DNA from: Chryseosolibacter sp049791675
GTDB taxonomy: Bacteria > Bacteroidota > Bacteroidia > Cytophagales > Cyclobacteriaceae
Assembly: GCA_049791675.1 (NCBI GenBank)
Contig: JBARAD010000272.1
Location: 1 to 6,340 of the forward strand
Direction: 5' to 3'
DNA length: 6,340 nucleotides
The translations under genes were made by a program, and so were the position numbers. Under the pieces are notes generated by a model. The model was not told where the DNA came from and did not search any database. It saw nothing but the letters and a program-made list of their open reading frames with translations. Positions 5,483 through 6,340 of the stretch are shown piece by piece. Within the stretch, counting starts at the first letter, position 1; every line of letters starts with the position of its first letter.

Positions 5483-6340
5483 CTAAGTGCCGGTGGAGGT
5501 GTCACTGGTTAAAAGTGCCACAGGGAAATTCTGAAAGATATCCATCAGCGGTATCTGGTTCGGCGCCTCAAGCCGCTCATGGGTGAAAATATTCAGCCAC
5601 GTAACGGGAGCATGTTCCGGCAATACAAGAAATTGTCCCGCCAGTGTGTCGGCCTGACCGGATACATCGTGTTTCACCATCCCGAGCGGAATGATGATCA
5701 ATGCCCAGTCATGGCCATTGTGCCGTGCAAAGGCAGCGGCTGAAATTTCCGTTCCCGTGATGGCGAGCGGAATGTAATCCCCCTCCGTAAACAACGCAGG
5801 TCTTGTCTTGCGGAAATTCAACGTTTTCCAGATGAGGTACAGCTTTTCAATACCAGCCTCCCGGTGTTGCCGGAGGTATTCATATACCGCCTCTTTTCCT
5901 TTCTCTTCTTTGATCACCAGCTGGAACAGGAATTCCATCCGTTTCTTATAGTCAACGGGCCGGCGGTTATCGGGATCGACAAAGCTAAGGTCCCACAGTT
6001 CGCAACCCTGGTATACGTCGGGTATGCCGGGCGTTGTGAGTTTTAACAACGTCTGGCTTAGTGTGTATACCATCGCGTGCCCGATGACGGCTTTCACAAA
6101 GGGAACAAAGGAAGACAAGAACCGATGCTCCGGATGCAGGATCCGTTCGATAAATCCTTCGCAGCCCTTTTCATATTGCTCGTCCGGTTCCGCCCAGTTC
6201 GTGTTCACCTTAGCTTCCCGCAGGGCCTTGTTCAGATATGCCTGCACGCGTTTTATCCATTCTTCCGTTACCTGGTAATCTTCGGGAAAACCTCCAAGCA
6301 TGGATTGATAGATGAAATATTCATCATTCAACTCAGGAAC
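5483..6340 (-). CDS. treY: Malto-oligosyltrehalose synthase, C-terminal part (5' end beyond the window)
   Basis: The reading frame is open to the right edge, giving 285 visible residues of a protein normally over 700 long. TreY, a GH13 enzyme of the cytoplasm, converts the reducing-end alpha-1,4 bond of malto-oligosaccharides to alpha,alpha-1,1; TreZ then releases trehalose. Evidence is the TreY signature PELNDEYFIYQSMLGG at the start of the fragment, followed by LSQTLLKLTTPGIPDVYQG and LWDLSFVDPDNRRPVDY, where family members read nearly the same. The beta-sandwich end follows, with AAAFARHNGHDWALIIIP. The residue after YQG is Cys, where Thr is common. A TTG at 6329-6331 could be mistaken for a start, but it lies inside the conserved motif and is read as Leu. 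The catalytic acidic residues are mostly beyond the window. Its partner genes (treZ and others) are expected to the right; the BrkB-family gene follows downstream. Confidence 0.93.
   Translation of the reverse strand, partial: VPELNDEYFIYQSMLGGFPEDYQVTEEWIKRVQAYLNKALREAKVNTNWAEPDEQYEKGCEGFIERILHPEHRFLSSFVPFVKAVIGHAMVYTLSQTLLKLTTPGIPDVYQGCELWDLSFVDPDNRRPVDYKKRMEFLFQLVIKEEKGKEAVYEYLRQHREAGIEKLYLIWKTLNFRKTRPALFTEGDYIPLAITGTEISAAAFARHNGHDWALIIIPLGMVKHDVSGQADTLAGQFLVLPEHAPVTWLNIFTHERLEAPNQIPLMDIFQNFPVALLTSDTSTGT

Noticed and set aside
6329..6331. TTG as the start codon of the trehalose synthase
   Set aside because: The frame continues to the window edge (Val-Pro-Glu before it), and the Leu it encodes is part of a conserved TreY motif, so the gene is simply cut by the boundary.

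Overview
The window looks like a chromosomal segment from a member of the Bacteroidota, perhaps a Chitinophagaceae- or Cytophagales-like bacterium (inference). Three things point that way: the starts lack Shine-Dalgarno sequences; a perfect TAnnTTTG -7 element stands before the sigma factor gene; and the acyl-CoA desaturase, secreted amidohydrolase and BrkB-like protein have a Bacteroidota flavour. There are six protein genes, one cut by the right edge, and no tRNA, rRNA, CRISPR or intact mobile element that I can see.

Left part (1-2681): two minus-strand genes, a secreted imidazolonepropionase-like amidohydrolase followed by a zinc-dependent alcohol dehydrogenase. Each gene ends in a tandem array of seven-base units. 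The array after the dehydrogenase fills 1-203 and runs off the left edge. It is compound, with three sub-blocks, a 14-base higher-order repeat and regularly spaced GGG runs on the transcribed sense strand. The array after the amidohydrolase (1264-1319) has a different seven-base unit. Both stop codons lie inside or at the border of an array. This is the most unusual structure in the window.

Middle (2682-4366): a 135-base divergent region carries an imperfect dyad and the -7 box, which drives a TTG-started ECF sigma factor. That sigma factor resembles the ECF41/SigJ type but stops where the C-terminal SnoaL-like domain should begin. An acyl-CoA desaturase follows on the same strand and ends in a strong, symmetric hairpin terminator.

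Right part (4367-6340): minus-strand genes for malto-oligosyltrehalose synthase (TreY, C-terminal part only) and, 68 bases downstream, a YihY/BrkB-family membrane protein. The BrkB gene converges on the desaturase, and the terminator at 4330-4365 can serve both strands.

The genes do not form one pathway. Trehalose synthesis, membrane lipid desaturation and a small sigma factor would fit envelope or osmotic stress adaptation, but that link is inference. I found no convincing new multi-gene system. The stop-codon-anchored heptamer arrays and the shortened sigma factor are the observations most worth following.
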